From Stutzerimonas stutzeri (lineage in GTDB: Bacteria > Pseudomonadota > Gammaproteobacteria > Pseudomonadales > Pseudomonadaceae): DNA of 64,000 bases. Under the pieces are notes generated by a model. The model had not been told where the DNA came from. It searched no databases and saw nothing but the letters and a program-made list of their open reading frames with translations. Below are positions 27,455 to 36,748 of the stretch, in pieces; within the stretch, counting starts at the first letter, position 1; each line of letters opens with the position of its first letter. The position numbers were made by a program, and so were the translations under genes. Location: the NCBI GenBank assembly GCA_002345575.1, contig DDVX01000019.1:332615-396614 (forward strand), in the 5' to 3' direction.

Positions 27455-28180
27455 ATGTTTATTCCTGAGCATTTGCTGCCGCATCTGATTGCCGTTGTCT
27501 GGTTTGTCGCCTGCTGGGTCGGTTATACCCGCTATGCCATCTGGCGCGGTCGGGATACGGCCTGTCTGGCCAGTGTGCTGCATCTATATCGCAAGGATTG
27601 GATGCAGCGCCTAATGTTGCGCGACAACCGTATCGCCGATGCCAATGTGATCGGCAATCTCGAACGCAACGCTTCGTTCTTCGCCTCTAGTACGCTGATC
27701 ATTCTGGCCGGTGTCCTAACCGCATTGGGTGCCTCCGATCGCGCGGTGACCCTGCTGGCTGAGTTGCCTTTCGCACAGCCGGTGAGCCGGGAGCTTTCCG
27801 AAGTCAAGCTGCTCGCTCTAGCGGTGGTCTTCGTCTATGCCTTCTTCACCTTCAGCTGGTGCATGCGGCAGTACAACTTTGCCGCCGTGCTGGTGGCGTC
27901 TGCGCCCATGGTGGGGGAGCGTAACGTCAGCGACCAGGAGCGAAAATCCTTTGCTGAGCGTTCCGCACGGGTCATTTCAATGGCCGCCAATCAGTTCAAC
28001 TTCGGCTTGCGCGCCTACTACTTCGGCATGGCAACTCTGTCCTGGTTCATCAATCCCTGGTTTTTCATGGCGGTGACAGCCGGCGTAGTACTGATTCTCT
28101 ATCACCGCGAATTTCACTCCTCCGTACTTAACGTGATGGTATTCACGCCAACCTTGCAGAGCGAAGCGCCTAGAGAATAG
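27455..28180 (+). CDS. DUF599 family membrane protein
   Basis: 241 aa integral membrane protein with about four hydrophobic segments (about 8-25, 75-95, 117-138 and 195-220). WVGYTRYAIW near the start and NASFFASSTLIILAG are typical of the DUF599 family, whose function is unknown. The ATG 27455 is preferred over an upstream GTG because GGAGGGAGG stands just before it. A TATAAT at 27423-27428 is a likely -10 box, giving its own promoter. Confidence 0.85.
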   Translation: MFIPEHLLPHLIAVVWFVACWVGYTRYAIWRGRDTACLASVLHLYRKDWMQRLMLRDNRIADANVIGNLERNASFFASSTLIILAGVLTALGASDRAVTLLAELPFAQPVSRELSEVKLLALAVVFVYAFFTFSWCMRQYNFAAVLVASAPMVGERNVSDQERKSFAERSARVISMAANQFNFGLRAYYFGMATLSWFINPWFFMAVTAGVVLILYHREFHSSVLNVMVFTPTLQSEAPRE

Positions 28181-28238
28181 GTAGGCGCGCAGCGAGGCGC
28201 TACCATGCGCGGCTTGTTTTATCGTCGAGACTTCGCCC

Positions 28239-28688
28239 ATGAGCGACGCTGTGATTCTGGAGCGTACCCAGCGCTTCCTCTCCCTGTTGCGGCATTGCCA
28301 GATCCTAGGCATGAGCGTTGAGCGCGCCGACCGAAGCGGCCTGACCTTACGCCTGCCCTATAGCGAACACATCATCAGTGATCCTGAAACCCGGATCATT
28401 CACGGTGGTGCTATCACCACGTTGATGGATACTACCTGCGGCATCTCCACCGCCTGCGCATTGCCCGAACTTGAAATCTGTCCGACGCTAGATCTGCGTA
28501 TCGATTACATGCATCCCGCCGAGCCGGACCATGATGTGTTCGGTTTCGCTGAATGCTATCGCGTGACGCCGACCGTGATCTTTACCCGTGGCGTGGCCTA
28601 TCAGCGCGACATCAACGAACCCATCGCTCATGTCGTAGGTGCATTCATGCGAATGGGTAAAAGTGGCGTGGTGGGGACGAAAGCATGA
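28239..28688 (+). CDS. PaaI-type hotdog thioesterase
   Basis: 149 aa. Single hotdog fold with HGGAITTLMDTTCGISTACAL (about residues 50-70), the helix and catalytic-region motif of PaaI-like acyl-CoA thioesterases, and LDLRIDYMHPAEPD in the following strands. The natural acyl-CoA is not predictable. It overlaps the next gene, a second protein of the same fold, by ATGA, so the two probably form a mixed or paired unit. Confidence 0.88.
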   Translation: MSDAVILERTQRFLSLLRHCQILGMSVERADRSGLTLRLPYSEHIISDPETRIIHGGAITTLMDTTCGISTACALPELEICPTLDLRIDYMHPAEPDHDVFGFAECYRVTPTVIFTRGVAYQRDINEPIAHVVGAFMRMGKSGVVGTKA

Positions 28689-29131
28689 GCGGGCGCAATC
28701 TGAACGAGTGGGTGCGCCAGGCTCACGAAACCAACAATTATGATCCCTTGCTGCAAATGGTCCCCTACGCACGGTTGATCGGAATCGAATGCCTGCGTCT
28801 GGGAGACGAAATGGTCTTCCGCCTGCCCAGCAACATGGACAACATTGGTAATCCCACACTGCCGGCGTTGCACGGCGGGGTCATCGCCGGTTTCATGGAG
28901 CACGCGGCGATGCTGCATTTGCTGATGTTTATGGGCAGCCCGCATTTGCCCAAAATCATCGACTTCTCGATAGATTATCTGCGCGCCGGTCATTATCGTG
29001 ACACCTTTGCCGCCTGCCAGGTCTGGCGCCAGGGTCGTCGCGTCGCCAATGTCGCGGTTACTGCCTGGCAGACCAATCAGACCGAGCCAATCGCTACTGC
29101 ACGTTGCCATTTCAAGGTGGACGAGCCCTGA
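28685..29131 (+). CDS. PaaI-type hotdog thioesterase, second copy
   Basis: 148 aa hotdog protein with LPALHGGVIAGFMEHAAMLHLLMFM and IDFSIDYLRAGHYRDTFAACQV, aligned to its upstream neighbour in layout but diverged in sequence. Start ATG overlaps the previous stop by 4 bases, so translation is coupled. Two adjacent hotdog genes suggest an old tandem duplication. Confidence 0.86.
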   Translation: MSGRNLNEWVRQAHETNNYDPLLQMVPYARLIGIECLRLGDEMVFRLPSNMDNIGNPTLPALHGGVIAGFMEHAAMLHLLMFMGSPHLPKIIDFSIDYLRAGHYRDTFAACQVWRQGRRVANVAVTAWQTNQTEPIATARCHFKVDEP

Positions 29132-29256
29132 CAGGCCTTAACAGGCATACGGAAGGGCAGGCAAGGCCAGCTGTTTTAACTATTGGCAACATGTGGCTTT
29201 TAACCGCCTGCTAAGGCGTCAGGCGGCTACCACTACACATGCCTCAAGGATATTGA

Positions 29257-30270
29257 ATGGATGCGTTGCTGATACTCGGCGGGTTACTGCTGATGGTTGT
29301 TTCTGTCGTCTGGCTGGTGGTACTGGCCTTTGGCACCAGTCTGTTATGGGGTGTGGGCGCGTTGCTTCCCCCGATTACGCTCGTCTATGTCGTTGCTCAC
29401 TGGAAGACCGCTCGCAAGGCAATTGTGCTTTTCGGGCTGGGCGTTATTCCCTTAGTGGTGGGTCTCTCCCTGCTGGCCAGCCAGGCACCGGAGCGATTCG
29501 AAACCCTTGTTGGCCTCAAATGGCTTGAGCCGGCCAAGACAGCCCAGAGTGACAAGCTGGGTATCGGCCTGCGGGGGCAGCTGAACGGGCGTCCGTTCAA
29601 TCCGAGTGTTGGGACTCTTACCGGCGGTGTGCTGACGTTGCGTGAAGGCAGCGACCCCTTTGTCCGGCAGGAGCTGATTATCCGCTTCGACAGTATTCAA
29701 CCTGGCGCTTTGCAGCTCGATATCCTGCCAGAAGATGCCAATCCTCCAGCCTCGATCGAAATCAGCTGGACGCAGCCGGAGCAGGAATTGCCCGAAGCGC
29801 GCAGAGTCGACAGCGGTTATACACTTCATCTGGATCTGCAACGGGTATCGCTGGACAAGCTGTCTGGTGATTTTCATCTGGTTCTCCCCGTGCATCTGCA
29901 CACCAGCATCAGTGGCAGGATCGAATTACTTGCCGACGAGCTGAAAACCGTCGAAGAGCAGATGGCGCGCTCCCATAAAGAAGCCCCGACAAGCGACAAG
30001 CCGGCTGCCTCCGTCCAGACTGAGGAGTCCTTGCCTTTTAACGATCGCCGACACGGTTTTACCCTACAGCACCTGCTGCGTGATCCGACGCGCTATTCGC
30101 AGCTGCGAGTGCGTGCCCACACCGAGCGGGGCGCGATGGCTGAAGGGCGCTTTATCGGTATCGACCAAGAGGGCAACCTGGCCATCAGGCATCTGCTCAA
30201 GGGAGTGGGGCAAGCGGTCTACAACCTTGCGCCGGACGAAATCGTGCTGCTCGAACTGCTTGAGCCCTAG
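29257..30270 (+). CDS. Conserved membrane protein of unknown function
   Basis: 337 aa. Two or three hydrophobic helices at the N-terminus (about 4-30, 33-48 and 57-75) anchor a long soluble part without recognised motifs. The part reads as beta-rich (LQLDILPEDANPPASIEISW, YTLHLDLQRVSLDKLSGDFHLVLPVHLH), a linker, and a small C-terminal region (GRFIGIDQEGNLAIRHLLKGVGQAVYNLAPDEIVLLELLEP). No catalytic motif is evident. It precedes htpG but has a separate promoter context. Confidence 0.75.
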   Translation: MDALLILGGLLLMVVSVVWLVVLAFGTSLLWGVGALLPPITLVYVVAHWKTARKAIVLFGLGVIPLVVGLSLLASQAPERFETLVGLKWLEPAKTAQSDKLGIGLRGQLNGRPFNPSVGTLTGGVLTLREGSDPFVRQELIIRFDSIQPGALQLDILPEDANPPASIEISWTQPEQELPEARRVDSGYTLHLDLQRVSLDKLSGDFHLVLPVHLHTSISGRIELLADELKTVEEQMARSHKEAPTSDKPAASVQTEESLPFNDRRHGFTLQHLLRDPTRYSQLRVRAHTERGAMAEGRFIGIDQEGNLAIRHLLKGVGQAVYNLAPDEIVLLELLEP

Positions 30271-30353
30271 CAATCTGGCGGATGCCGAGGCGTGTGGGTG
30301 CGGAGCGAAAGTTTCCGACCTCGTGTGCGTGTCCGGAAGATCCGCCTGTAACA

Positions 30354-30381
30354 CTTGAAATTCTGACCCTGGCCCCCATCT
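30354..30381 (+). promoter_or_regulatory. Heat-shock (RpoH, sigma-32) promoter of htpG
   Basis: CTTGAAA (30354-30360), a 13-base spacer and CCCCATCT (30374-30381). This equals the sigma-32 consensus CTTGAAA-N13-17-CCCCATnT. Transcription would start near 30388, 50 bases before htpG. Confidence 0.85.
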
Positions 30382-30437
30382 GCCTGACATTGCCGCATTT
30401 GCGGCCCGTGCCATTGATGATGTGGAGTTCGTAGACG

Positions 30438-32348
30438 ATGAGTGCTGTGGAAACTCAAAACAAAGAAACCCTGGGCTTCCAGACTGAAGTGAAGCAGCTG
30501 CTTCACCTGATGATTCATTCGCTGTATTCGAACAAGGAAATCTTCCTTCGCGAGCTGATCTCCAACGCTTCCGACGCGGCTGACAAGCTGCGTTTCGAAG
30601 CGCTGGCTAAGCCCGAATTGCTCGAAGGTGCAAGCGATCTGCGCATTCGCGTGAGCTTCGACAAGGACGCCAAGACGGTCACCCTCGATGACAACGGCAT
30701 CGGCATGAACCGCGACGAGATCGTGGCTCATCTGGGCACGATCGCGAAATCCGGTACAGCGGATTTCATGAAGCACCTGACCGGCGACCAGAAGAAGGAT
30801 TCGCACCTGATCGGCCAGTTCGGTGTGGGTTTCTACTCGGCATTCATCGTTGCCGATCAGGTTGAAGTGTTCAGCCGTCGCGCCGGTACGCCAGCGGAAG
30901 AGGGTGTTTACTGGTCGTCGAAAGGCGAGGGCGAATTTGAAGTCGCTACCATCGAAAAGCCTGAGCGCGGTACTCGCATCGTTCTGCATCTGAAGACTGG
31001 TGAAGAAGAGTTCGCTGACGGCTGGCGCCTGCGCAACGTCATCAAGAAATACTCCGACCACATCGCGCTGCCCATTGAACTTCCAAAGGAGGTTCATGGC
31101 GAGGAAGAGGACAAGCCAGCCGAGCCCGAGTGGGAAACCGTCAACCGCGCCAGCGCCCTGTGGACCCGTCCGCGTACCGAGGTGAAGGACGAGGAGTACC
31201 AGGAGTTCTACAAGCACGTCGCCCACGACTTCGAAAACCCGCTGGCCTGGAGTCACAACAAGGTCGAAGGCAAGCTTGAATACACCTCGTTGCTTTATGT
31301 TCCGGGGCGTGCACCGTTCGATCTGTATCAGCGCGAGGCGCCGAAGGGCCTCAAGCTTTATGTGCAGCGCGTATTCATCATGGATCAGGCCGATGAGTTC
31401 CTGCCGTTGTACCTGCGCTTCATCAAGGGTGTTGTCGATTCCAACGACCTGTCGCTGAACGTCTCCCGTGAGATTCTGCAGAAGGACCCGGTCATCGACT
31501 CCATGAAGTCGGCACTGACCAAGCGCGTGCTGGATATGCTGGAAAAACTGGCAAAGAACGAGCCCGAGCAGTACGCCTCTTTCTGGAAGCAGTTCGGACA
31601 GGTCCTTAAGGAAGGCCCCGCCGAAGATTTCGCCAACAAGGAGAAGATCGCCGGTCTGCTGCGCTTTGCTTCCACCCATGAAGCATCCGGCGACCAGACA
31701 TCTTCGCTGGCCGACTACCTGGGCCGCATGAAGGAAGGGCAGGACAAGATCTACTTCCTCACTGGCGAATCCTACGCGCAGGTCAAGAACAGCCCGCACT
31801 TGGAAGTCTTCCGCAAGAAGGGTATCGAAGTACTGCTGCTCACCGATCGCATCGACGAGTGGCTGATGAGCTACCTGACCGAGTTCGACGGCAAGCAGTT
31901 CGTGGACGTTGCGCGTGGCGATCTGGATCTGGGCAAGCTCGATTCGGAAGAGGACAAGAAGGCTCAGGAAGAAATCGCCAAGACCAAGGAAGGACTGGTC
32001 GAGCGCCTCAAGAGCGCTTTGGGTGACGAAGTGGCCGAGGTGCGGGTATCGCACCGCCTGACAGATTCGCCGGCGATCCTCGCCATCGGCGAGCAGGACT
32101 TGGGCCTGCAGATGCGCCAGATTCTCGAAGCCAGCGGGCAGAAGGTGCCGGAGTCCAAACCAATCTTCGAGATCAACCCGCAGCATCCGCTGATCGAGAA
32201 ACTGGATGCCGAGCCGGACGAAGATCGCTTCGCCGACCTCTCGCACATTCTCTTCGACCAGGCGGCGCTGGCAGCGGGCGGCAGCCTCAAGGACCCCGCG
32301 GCCTATGTGCAGCGTCTGAACAAACTTTTGGTCGAGCTTTCCGCTTAA
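30438..32348 (+). CDS. htpG: Molecular chaperone HtpG (Hsp90)
   Basis: 636 aa cytosolic Hsp90. The ATP site appears as FLRELISNASDAADKLRFEAL, DDNGIGMNRDEI, and GQFGVGFYSAFIVAD in the GHKL fold (residues 1-230). The middle domain includes LYVPGRAPFDLYQRE and SNDLSLNVSREILQ, and the C-terminal dimer domain follows. It helps refold and mature client proteins under stress. The RpoH-type promoter directly upstream fits heat induction. Confidence 0.98.
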   Translation: MSAVETQNKETLGFQTEVKQLLHLMIHSLYSNKEIFLRELISNASDAADKLRFEALAKPELLEGASDLRIRVSFDKDAKTVTLDDNGIGMNRDEIVAHLGTIAKSGTADFMKHLTGDQKKDSHLIGQFGVGFYSAFIVADQVEVFSRRAGTPAEEGVYWSSKGEGEFEVATIEKPERGTRIVLHLKTGEEEFADGWRLRNVIKKYSDHIALPIELPKEVHGEEEDKPAEPEWETVNRASALWTRPRTEVKDEEYQEFYKHVAHDFENPLAWSHNKVEGKLEYTSLLYVPGRAPFDLYQREAPKGLKLYVQRVFIMDQADEFLPLYLRFIKGVVDSNDLSLNVSREILQKDPVIDSMKSALTKRVLDMLEKLAKNEPEQYASFWKQFGQVLKEGPAEDFANKEKIAGLLRFASTHEASGDQTSSLADYLGRMKEGQDKIYFLTGESYAQVKNSPHLEVFRKKGIEVLLLTDRIDEWLMSYLTEFDGKQFVDVARGDLDLGKLDSEEDKKAQEEIAKTKEGLVERLKSALGDEVAEVRVSHRLTDSPAILAIGEQDLGLQMRQILEASGQKVPESKPIFEINPQHPLIEKLDAEPDEDRFADLSHILFDQAALAAGGSLKDPAAYVQRLNKLLVELSA

Positions 32349-32366
32349 TCAGGAGTAGAAGAAGTC

Positions 32367-32393
32367 AAAGGCCCGTCATCGACGGGCCTTTTG
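32367..32393 (+). terminator. Rho-independent terminator of htpG
   Basis: AAAGGCCCGTC / GACGGGCCTTTT with an ATC loop, 18 bases past the htpG stop. Confidence 0.85.
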
Positions 32394-32479
32394 CATTCAA
32401 CCAGCTACGCACAATAGAAGCGGTCATGAACCGTCATCTCACTCGGCGGTCTATCCGCTTGGCTGTCAGGAGGACGTCA

Positions 32480-33487
32480 GTGTTTACCATTAAAAAGTGT
32501 CTTGCTGCGATCTGTCTGGTCGCAACCATTGCGCCAGCCCAGGCGCGTGATTACCGCTACAGCGATGCCCACCTGCACTTCGTGGATTTTTTCCAAGAAA
32601 GCGCCGGGATAGAAAAGCTTATCGAGGCAATGGACGCGGGTGGTATCGATCATGTGATGTTCAGTGGCATTCCGGTAGCGAAGAAATGGCACGAAAATGA
32701 GCCGAAAAGGCCCCGTTACTATGCCGGCGACGATGCACCGGTGTACTGGTACAGCGCAACCGACGTGATTATCGCTGCAGCCATGGAGGAGTTGGATGAG
32801 CAGCAGCGCAAGCGCTTTCATCCTTTCCTGTCCGGGTTCAATCCCAACGACAAGAATGCCGCAGCGCACATTCGCCGGATGTTAGAACTCAATCCTGGTC
32901 TCTGGCAGGGTATCGGTGAAGTCTTTACTCGCCACGACGATATCACCGCACTGACTGAAGGCGATACGCCGCGTGCCAACAACGAGGCGTTGGCGAAGGT
33001 CTATCACCTGGCCGCCGAGTTCGACCTGCCGGTGATGCTACATTCCAACATCACTTCCAAGCGCGAACGCAACCCCCTGTATCTGGCTGAGTTGGAAGAA
33101 TCGCTGCGTAACCATCCCCATACCCGTTTTATCTGGGCGCATGCAGGCACCAGCATGGAGCTGCATCGCCATCAGGAGCAGCTTGAGTTCCTCCTGCCAA
33201 CGGTTTCACGCCTGCTTGATGACTACCCCAACCTTTACATCGACCTGTCGTGGACCATGCTCCGCCCTTATCTGCTGGATGAGGACGGTAAACCTCGTGA
33301 TGAGTGGCTTGAGCTGGTGGAGCGTCATTCCACACGCTTCATGCTCGGCAGCGATGTGGTAGGTCGTTTTGACAGCCTTGCCGAAGGGATGCAGGCATTC
33401 GAGGTCTTTCTGGATGGGCTGTCAGAAGAGGTCGCCTATCAGGTGGCCCGAGACAACTTCCTGGAGATTTTGCCACGCAAGCGTTAG
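32480..33487 (+). CDS. Secreted amidohydrolase-2 family protein
   Basis: 335 aa. GTG 32480 is chosen because AGGAGG stands 5-10 bases before it, giving a clean signal peptide (MFTIKKCLAAICLVATIAPAQARD); an ATG at 32426 would add 18 residues. The metal-type motif YSDAHLHFVDFF follows the cleavage site, with later HSNITS, RFIWAHAGTS and LGSDVVGRF strands typical of TIM-barrel amidohydrolases (COG2159 type). It is probably a periplasmic hydrolase or decarboxylase-like enzyme; the substrate is unknown. Confidence 0.8.
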   Translation: MFTIKKCLAAICLVATIAPAQARDYRYSDAHLHFVDFFQESAGIEKLIEAMDAGGIDHVMFSGIPVAKKWHENEPKRPRYYAGDDAPVYWYSATDVIIAAAMEELDEQQRKRFHPFLSGFNPNDKNAAAHIRRMLELNPGLWQGIGEVFTRHDDITALTEGDTPRANNEALAKVYHLAAEFDLPVMLHSNITSKRERNPLYLAELEESLRNHPHTRFIWAHAGTSMELHRHQEQLEFLLPTVSRLLDDYPNLYIDLSWTMLRPYLLDEDGKPRDEWLELVERHSTRFMLGSDVVGRFDSLAEGMQAFEVFLDGLSEEVAYQVARDNFLEILPRKR

Positions 33488-33610
33488 CGCTTATCGCTTA
33501 GGCATGGCCTGGAGCAATAGCTTTTCATACCTTTCGTCGAACCACATCAAGTTGCATGGTTGCGGGCCGATACTGAGTTTATCGATCCAGTATTACGGAA
33601 GGCGGTGAAC

Positions 33611-35233
33611 ATGTTCAGGCAGATGACTATCGCGGTACGAGCAGGTTTGGGCTTCGGTTTGGTGGCCCTGCTGGTATTTTTGCTCGGTGGATTCGCCCTG
33701 CTGCAAATATCCTCAATGCAAAAAGAATCGCGAGAGGTGGACGCTCGTTGGCTACCCAGTATCGTTTCGTTGGGAGATGTCAATCAGGAGTTTCTGCGTC
33801 TACGTGCGGCAACGCTGCGATTGCTGTTGGCCGAGCAGGGTGAAGATTTTCGTCGAGGTGTTGTAGCCGCGGACGAGCTGAAAAGCTCCCTTGCATTGGC
33901 GCACAAGAATCTAGATGGGTTGATTAAGAGCCAGGACGGCAGGGCGATTCTGGCTCGTTTTGAACAGTCCTTTGCCAGTTACGAGCGATATCAGTCACAG
34001 ATCGTTGACTTGGCTGGACAGGGACGCCTGCAAGAGGCAACTGCGCTTACAAACGGGGAATTGAACCAGCACGCCAGAGATACCTCAGCAGCATTGAGAG
34101 AGCTCCTCCAATACAACGGAAGAAATGCCGACGAGGCTGCAGTGCGATCGGAAGCGGTCGCATCCAGTGCATTCAATGGTGTGATCCTGGCCATGGCGTT
34201 GGCAGCGCTTACAACGATTATCCTTGCCATGCTGCTTACACGCAGCATCGTCCGTCCCCTGAATGAGGCGGTCGCCTTCGCTGAAGTAGTAGCCTCCGGA
34301 AACCTGACGCAGCGCATCGAGGTAGTCGGGCGTGACGAGCCAGCACGACTGCTGACAGCCCTGAAAACTATGCAGGAAAATCTACGCAACACCATCCAGA
34401 GTATTTCCGATTCATCCAATCAGCTGGCATCTGCGGCTGAAGAGCTGAACGCAGTGACTGAAGATTCGACCCGCGGTCTGCATCAGCAGAACCATGAGAT
34501 CGAGCAGGCGGCAACAGCAGTAAACGAGATGACCGCAGCAGTGGATGAAGTGGCGCGTAATGCTGTGGCAACTTCCGAAGCTTCGCGCGAGTCGGACGCA
34601 ACCGCGCAGCAAGGCCGCCAGCAGGTGATCAGAACAGTCGACTCGATCAATTTGCTCGCTGGTGACGTTACTGCTACGGCCACGCAGGTCGAGCAGTTGG
34701 CAGGGCAGGTGCGTGACATCAGTAAGGTGCTCGAGGTGATTCGCTCGGTTGCCGAGCAAACCAACTTGCTGGCCTTGAACGCAGCAATTGAAGCTGCACG
34801 CGCCGGTGATGCCGGTCGCGGCTTCGCTGTGGTGGCCGATGAGGTGCGAGGTCTGGCACACCGCACGCAGCAATCCACCCAGGAAATCGAGCAGATGATC
34901 GCCGATGTCCACCAGGGCACCGACAAGGCGGTTCAGGCCATGCAAACCAGCAATGAGCGGGCACGCACCACGCTGGAAGTTGCCCGTGCAGCCGGAGAGG
35001 CACTGAACGGAATTACCGCAGCCATTAGCCAGATCAGCGAGCGGAACCTGGTAATTGCCAGTGCTTCGGAAGAGCAGGCTCAGGTCGCCCGTGAGGTGGA
35101 TCGTAATCTGGTAAACATCCGTGACCTGTCGCTGCAATCTTCTGCGGGCGCTAATCAGACCAGCGCGGCCAGTCAGGAGTTATCCCGTCTTGCCATCGAC
35201 CTGAACAACTTGGTCGCGCGTTTCCAGATCTGA
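33611..35233 (+). CDS. Methyl-accepting chemotaxis protein
   Basis: 540 aa. First membrane helix at about residues 12-35, then a helical periplasmic sensor of about 155 residues (four-helix-bundle type), and a second membrane helix at about 190-212. A HAMP domain follows (RSIVRPLNEAVAFAEVVASGNLTQRIEV), then the signalling hairpin EVIRSVAEQTNLLALNAAIEAARAGDAGRGFAVVADEVRGLAHRT. It controls CheA and so swimming. There is no C-terminal receptor-modification pentapeptide. The ligand is unknown. ATG 33611 is preferred over an upstream start because GGAAGG lies before it and the membrane helix then comes early. Confidence 0.93.
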   Translation: MFRQMTIAVRAGLGFGLVALLVFLLGGFALLQISSMQKESREVDARWLPSIVSLGDVNQEFLRLRAATLRLLLAEQGEDFRRGVVAADELKSSLALAHKNLDGLIKSQDGRAILARFEQSFASYERYQSQIVDLAGQGRLQEATALTNGELNQHARDTSAALRELLQYNGRNADEAAVRSEAVASSAFNGVILAMALAALTTIILAMLLTRSIVRPLNEAVAFAEVVASGNLTQRIEVVGRDEPARLLTALKTMQENLRNTIQSISDSSNQLASAAEELNAVTEDSTRGLHQQNHEIEQAATAVNEMTAAVDEVARNAVATSEASRESDATAQQGRQQVIRTVDSINLLAGDVTATATQVEQLAGQVRDISKVLEVIRSVAEQTNLLALNAAIEAARAGDAGRGFAVVADEVRGLAHRTQQSTQEIEQMIADVHQGTDKAVQAMQTSNERARTTLEVARAAGEALNGITAAISQISERNLVIASASEEQAQVAREVDRNLVNIRDLSLQSSAGANQTSAASQELSRLAIDLNNLVARFQI

Positions 35234-35402
35234 ACAAGTAGCAGTACCTCGGCATTCCGAGGTGCTGCTGCATTGCAGTTGCCTGCAAGTGCTGGGCAGA
35301 TGAGTCGAGGATGCGTACCATTCGGCGTTTTTATCGGATAGTGGTGTGTCGTGCTGCTAATGACGCGCCGATATTCGCAGCCTCTTACGCCGAGACTTCC
35401 TC

Positions 35403-36647
35403 ATGTCCAACCTGTCCACTCGTGTTTTCAGAGCCTATAGCCGTATCAGTCTGGTAGCACAGATTGTCACCGGATTGGTTGCCGGCGGGCTGTTGGCCTG
35501 GCTGTTTCCCGAAGCGGCGCGCTCGGTCAGTCTGCTGGGCGATCTCTTTGTGGCGGGCTTGAAGGCCGTGGCACCAGTGTTGGTATTCGCACTGGTTACC
35601 GCCTCGCTGGCCAACCACAAACAAGGGCAACCTACGCACATACGCCCGATACTGTTTCTCTATGTCTTAGGCACTTTTGGTGCGGCAGTAGTAGCCGTCA
35701 TCGCCAGCAGTCTGTTTCCGACGACCCTGATGCTGGTCAGTGAAGCAAGCGAGGTGGTGGCGCCATCCGGAGTTGGGGTGGTTCTAAAAACACTGCTGTT
35801 CAACATCGTTGACAACCCTGTGCATGCCCTGCTCGACGGCAACTACATCGGTATTCTCGCCTGGGCTATTGGGTTGGGATTTGCCCTTCGCTACGCACGA
35901 GAAACCACGCGGGAGCTGGTCAGCGATATCTCTGATGCTGTGATGTTCATCGTCAAGATAGTGATTCGTTTCGCTCCGCTGGGCGTGTTTGGGCTGGTTG
36001 CTGGAACGCTGGCGCAGTCAGGCTTTTCAGTGCTTGCAAGCTATCTGAAACTCTTGCTGGTGTTGGTTGGCAGCATGCTGTTCGTAGCTTTGCTGCTGAA
36101 TCCCCTGATCGTGTACTGGAAGATTCGCCGCAATCCCTATCCGCTAGTTTTTACCTGCCTTCGTGAAAGCGGGATAACCGCATTTTTCACCCGCAGTTCG
36201 GCAGCAAATATTCCGGTCAACATGCAGCTTTGCGAGCGTCTGGGGCTGCACAAAGACACCTATTCGATCTCGATCCCGCTCGGGGCCACCATCAACATGG
36301 CCGGTGCGGCCATCACCATCACGGTGCTAACCCTGGCTGCAGTGAATACGCTGGGTATCGTGGTGGACGTGCCGACTGCGATCCTGCTCAGCCTGCTCGC
36401 GTCGATCTGTGCCTGTGGCGCTTCAGGCGTGGCTGGCGGCTCGCTTCTGCTGATTCCGCTAGCGTGCAGCCTGTTCGGTATTTCCAATGATCTAGCGATG
36501 CAGGTAGTCGCGGTGGGGTTCATCATCGGTGTCGTCCAGGATTCGACCGAGACCGCACTGAATTCATCCACCGATGCGCTGTTCACGGCGGCATCCTGCA
36601 TCGCCCTTGGCGACACTGTCGAAGTGGCTGATGAGGGATTGAGCTGA
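35403..36647 (+). CDS. sstT: Serine/threonine:sodium symporter SstT
   Basis: 414 aa transporter of the dicarboxylate/amino acid:cation symporter family, imports Ser and Thr with Na+. The sequences LKAVAPVLVFALVTASLANHKQG and ESGITAFFTRSSAANIPVNMQLCERLGL are typical of SstT. TINMAGAAITITVLTLAAVNTLGI corresponds to the ion-binding NMDG-like helix, here NMAG. About eight membrane helices plus two re-entrant loops. It ends at a terminator shared with fabB. Confidence 0.93.
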   Translation: MSNLSTRVFRAYSRISLVAQIVTGLVAGGLLAWLFPEAARSVSLLGDLFVAGLKAVAPVLVFALVTASLANHKQGQPTHIRPILFLYVLGTFGAAVVAVIASSLFPTTLMLVSEASEVVAPSGVGVVLKTLLFNIVDNPVHALLDGNYIGILAWAIGLGFALRYARETTRELVSDISDAVMFIVKIVIRFAPLGVFGLVAGTLAQSGFSVLASYLKLLLVLVGSMLFVALLLNPLIVYWKIRRNPYPLVFTCLRESGITAFFTRSSAANIPVNMQLCERLGLHKDTYSISIPLGATINMAGAAITITVLTLAAVNTLGIVVDVPTAILLSLLASICACGASGVAGGSLLLIPLACSLFGISNDLAMQVVAVGFIIGVVQDSTETALNSSTDALFTAASCIALGDTVEVADEGLS

Positions 36648-36697
36648 TCGACCCGCCATGCCGTGAGACGTCGACGATGTTCGTCTGAGGCTACAAA

Positions 36698-36730
36698 CAA
36701 AAACACCCCGAACCAAGTCGGGGCGTTTTC
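36698..36730. terminator. Bidirectional terminator between sstT and fabB
   Basis: AAAACACCCCGA / TCGGGGCGTTTT around a short loop, with A and T runs on both sides. It serves sstT from the left and fabAB from the right. Confidence 0.82.
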
Positions 36731-36748
36731 GTTATTGCAGCTGATCGA

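Noticed and set aside
30267..32246. 659 aa minus-strand ORF opposite htpG
   Set aside because: Same kind of antisense shadow; the plus-strand HtpG is certain, and long open reverse frames are expected from its codon use.
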